Both the position numbers and the translations under genes were made by a program. From contig MAAO01000002.1 in NCBI GenBank assembly GCA_002163155.1, forward strand, positions 541,724-605,723: 64,000 bases of DNA, read 5' to 3'. This DNA is from Halobacteriovorax marinus (GTDB lineage Bacteria > Bdellovibrionota > Bacteriovoracia > Bacteriovoracales > Bacteriovoracaceae). This document shows positions 62,430 through 64,000 of the stretch, in pieces (the first letter of the stretch is position 1; the number at the start of each line of letters is the position of its first letter). The notes beneath the pieces are model-generated. The model saw only the letters and a program-made list of their open reading frames with translations, was not told where the DNA came from and ran no database searches.

Positions 62430-62465
62430 GATTGGCACTTCTTTCATAGAAGTGGTTTTCTTTTA
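62430..62465 (+). repeat. Imperfect direct repeat, left copy
   Basis: The segment GATTGGCACTT...TAGAA...TGGTTTT...TTTT recurs in the same orientation at 63883-63918 with about 28 of 34 bases matching. The two copies flank the possible small RNA and the 359-codon frame. The left copy contains the ORF6N terminator; the right copy has lost the complementary stem bases. Confidence 0.5.
62436..62464 (+). terminator. Terminator of the ORF6N gene
   Basis: CACTTC and GAAGTG (62436-62441, 62449-62454) form a 6-bp stem with a 7-nt loop, followed by a T-rich tract TTTTCTTTT. It starts 7 bp after the stop. Confidence 0.7.
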
Positions 62466-62565
62466 CCTGTGAGTTCTTTCATAGAGATTTCTTGAGCAAT
62501 GGGTGAGTGATGGAAGTCTTTTCATTTCCTGTATGCCTAAAATAAAAATAGTGTATAATTTCAGT

Positions 62566-62667
62566 ATTTCGAAAGTTATGAGTGCCGTTTAGAAGATGTT
62601 GACCGCGAGTCCTGTTAATGGATCAGGGAAAGTCGATTAAACTTCCATGAAGTATGGATGTTTTTTT
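62566..62667 (+). ncRNA. Possible small RNA
   Basis: A good -10 (TATAAT, 62554-62559) with no convincing -35 precedes about 100 nt of non-coding sequence. A nested element pairs TTGAC with GTCGA and CCTG with CAGG, and an ending hairpin (ACTTCCAT/ATGGATGT with one mismatch) is followed by seven T. No ribosome site or ORF is present. It could also be the leader of the following ORF with a terminator. Confidence 0.4.
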
Positions 62668-62858
62668 ATTCAATAATATAAAGAGTATTATTTGAAAAAG
62701 GATCTAATATTTATAGAACTTTAATTTTTACATTGTTAATACTTTTGTTGTTTTCAATTTTTTCTTTGTATCAAGAATTAAAATCAACACCGTTCCATAA
62801 ATTAAAATTAAGAAAAATAATAGTTAAAACCTTTGAAAGGTTGCGCTTATTAGGTTTG

Positions 62859-63812
62859 ATGAAGAAAATGTTCATTCTAGTTCTCATACTAATAAATCAC
62901 TGCACATATTTTGGTGAAGATAAGTACAACGTTAAGCCTTACAATAGTTATTTTTTAAATAAAACATTCAAAATTTCTGATCCCATGATGTATATACAAT
63001 GCGCACGGAGAGAGTGTGGGTATGTTGTTCCTCGAAAATTGTCAGATATTCAAGGAGCAAGTTGGTTTTTTAATAATGAAAGAGATCTTAGAGCTACCCT
63101 GGTTGTTGATTACCTTAAAAGAGGACAAAAAGTTAAAGTCATAAACTCTTACGAGCTTGAACATAAAGATTCCTCTTTGAGGTTTTGGAACTCTATTAGT
63201 AAAATTCTCGTAGTTGAGGATGAAAATGGGGTCAGGAGCGAGATATCAGAAATTTCCTTTAAATTAAATGTTGCTCGAGAAAGTAAAAAGAAAAGTAAGT
63301 TAGAACTAGAGTTTGATACTACAGAAGATCTAATTAAAAAAGAAGGCAAAGCTCTTAAGTGGTTCTGTCATTTTTACTTTCAAATATATAAACCATCAAA
63401 AGTTTATTCGAAAAACAAGAATGGTTCTTTAGCAAAGCCTTTTACCCATAGTTATCTCGAGATGCCATTAGCTGAGATTATGAAAAAGAAATGGTATGGA
63501 GGTGATCCTATTGCTCTTAAAAGTGCTATCCAAGAAATAGGCTCAGAACAATATAGTTGTATTTTACTAGAGTTTAAATCAATCGAAATGTATTACATTG
63601 TTAATTTACTATTAACGAAGGCGCACTTTATTCTCGCGTATTATCATGCTTCAGATAACGTAATGTGTAGATTTAAAGTAAAAACAAACTATAGTAAAAA
63701 TTGTAACAAAGTCCTAAGGATAGATGAATTAGAAATGTCGAAATGCTTAAATATTTCGAGTGAAGAGATGTATAACTATGATGGGAGCGCATGCCGTAGA
63801 AGGAATCCATAA
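62859..63812 (+). CDS. Secreted or lipoprotein of unknown function
   Basis: From ATG 62859 the product has 317 residues starting MKKMFILVLILINHC, a hydrophobic signal ending in Cys that could be a lipobox (NHC rather than the usual AGC) or a plain signal peptide. The frame is open from 62733. The rest is basic and mixed in structure, with several Cys (YIQCARRECGYVV near the N-terminus, MCRFKVKTN, NCNKV, KCLNI late). No domain recognised. The gene lies between the two imperfect direct repeats. Confidence 0.55.
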   Translation: MKKMFILVLILINHCTYFGEDKYNVKPYNSYFLNKTFKISDPMMYIQCARRECGYVVPRKLSDIQGASWFFNNERDLRATLVVDYLKRGQKVKVINSYELEHKDSSLRFWNSISKILVVEDENGVRSEISEISFKLNVARESKKKSKLELEFDTTEDLIKKEGKALKWFCHFYFQIYKPSKVYSKNKNGSLAKPFTHSYLEMPLAEIMKKKWYGGDPIALKSAIQEIGSEQYSCILLEFKSIEMYYIVNLLLTKAHFILAYYHASDNVMCRFKVKTNYSKNCNKVLRIDELEMSKCLNISSEEMYNYDGSACRRRNP

Positions 63813-63882
63813 CTTAAGAATTAAACATGTTACTGTAAAGGATGGGCCAACCTTCTTTATATAGGAAAGTGGTTATATTATT

Positions 63883-63918
63883 GATTGGCACTTATTTTAT
63901 AGAATGGTTTTGTTTTTA
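63883..63918 (+). repeat. Imperfect direct repeat, right copy
   Basis: Right copy of the repeat described at 62430-62465. The remaining bases to the window end (63919-64000) show no gene or signal I can name. Confidence 0.5.
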
Positions 63919-64000
63919 GTGAGCGTTATTTAATACGGCTACACTTTAATATCAGGTTAAAAGATAGCAAAGCCAATGATATCTTAAGTAATTACATTAG

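Noticed and set aside
62430..62465. TTGGCACTT as a sigma-54 -24 element (also at 63883)
   Set aside because: No GC at the required 12-bp distance; the bases form the ORF6N terminator stem instead.
1..64000. tRNA, rRNA, CRISPR array, transposase or integrase genes
   Set aside because: I looked for T-arm motifs, regular direct repeats and transposase-like products on both strands and found none that could be supported.

Overview
The window looks like chromosomal DNA from a low-GC Gram-negative bacterium of the predatory Bdellovibrionota type, most like the Bacteriovoracales/Halobacteriovorax group. This assignment is inference. It rests on the AT-rich sequence, Sec signal peptides or lipoboxes on many products, large repeat lipoproteins, outer-membrane barrels, numerous secreted hydrolases (two S8 proteases, endonuclease I, a papain-type protease, alpha/beta hydrolases) and an EF-G reading AHIDSGKTT. 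There is no rRNA or tRNA gene, CRISPR array, insertion sequence or prophage that I could find.

Layout. 1-8 kb: a c-type cytochrome/YceI/outer-membrane cytochrome/nitroreductase run, then alpha/beta hydrolases and envelope lipoproteins. 8.1-9.0 kb: a small-gene and regulatory zone with a strong sigma-54 promoter, an upstream palindrome and a probable structured small RNA of about 155 nt. 9-18 kb: ankyrin protein, PBP4-type DD-carboxypeptidase, MarC family protein, a subtilisin-like protease, a solute-binding protein and a large lipoprotein. 36-50 kb: endonuclease I, a MerR regulator with its operator, a papain-like protease with a long helical N-terminus, a GLUG-repeat lipoprotein, EF-G and a decayed ORF6N gene. 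50-57 kb: a secreted two-gene unit, a membrane-anchored LuxR-type regulator divergent from a type III polyketide synthase/MMPL exporter/FAD oxidoreductase/YceI operon. 57-64 kb: FG-GAP lipoprotein, barrel protein, an intact ORF6N gene and a possible small RNA.

The most remarkable part is 18.4-36 kb, a signalling and antagonism island with three adjoining modules. Module A (24104 down to 18368) is five overlapping genes: a heme-oxygenase-like diiron (HDO) enzyme, an APC permease, an SDR, a periplasmic binding protein and a hybrid histidine kinase. Module B (29888 down to 26472, plus divergent 30041-30349) is an SdpC/SdpA/SdpB/SdpI-type toxin-immunity system like the Bacillus cannibalism toxin. 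It has two SdpC-like genes, one with a Val/Ala-rich cysteine-free toxin segment, and a translationally coupled class A beta-lactamase-fold protein. Module C (35759 down to 30351) encodes a secreted protein whose six Trp residues all lie in Ile-x-Trp motifs, a radical SAM enzyme, a GNAT-like protein, an oligopeptide-binding-type lipoprotein and a second histidine kinase with the same C-terminal receiver type as in module A.

Modules A and C share one logic: small-molecule or peptide-modifying enzymes, then a dedicated extracytoplasmic binding protein, then a sensor kinase. They bracket the toxin module. Modules B and C, and the small RNA at 8.8 kb, each have a sigma-54 type -24/-12 promoter. 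The working hypothesis is a pair of self-made-signal sensing circuits tied to an SDP-like killing system. All functional links are inferred from context; no computation or database search was run.
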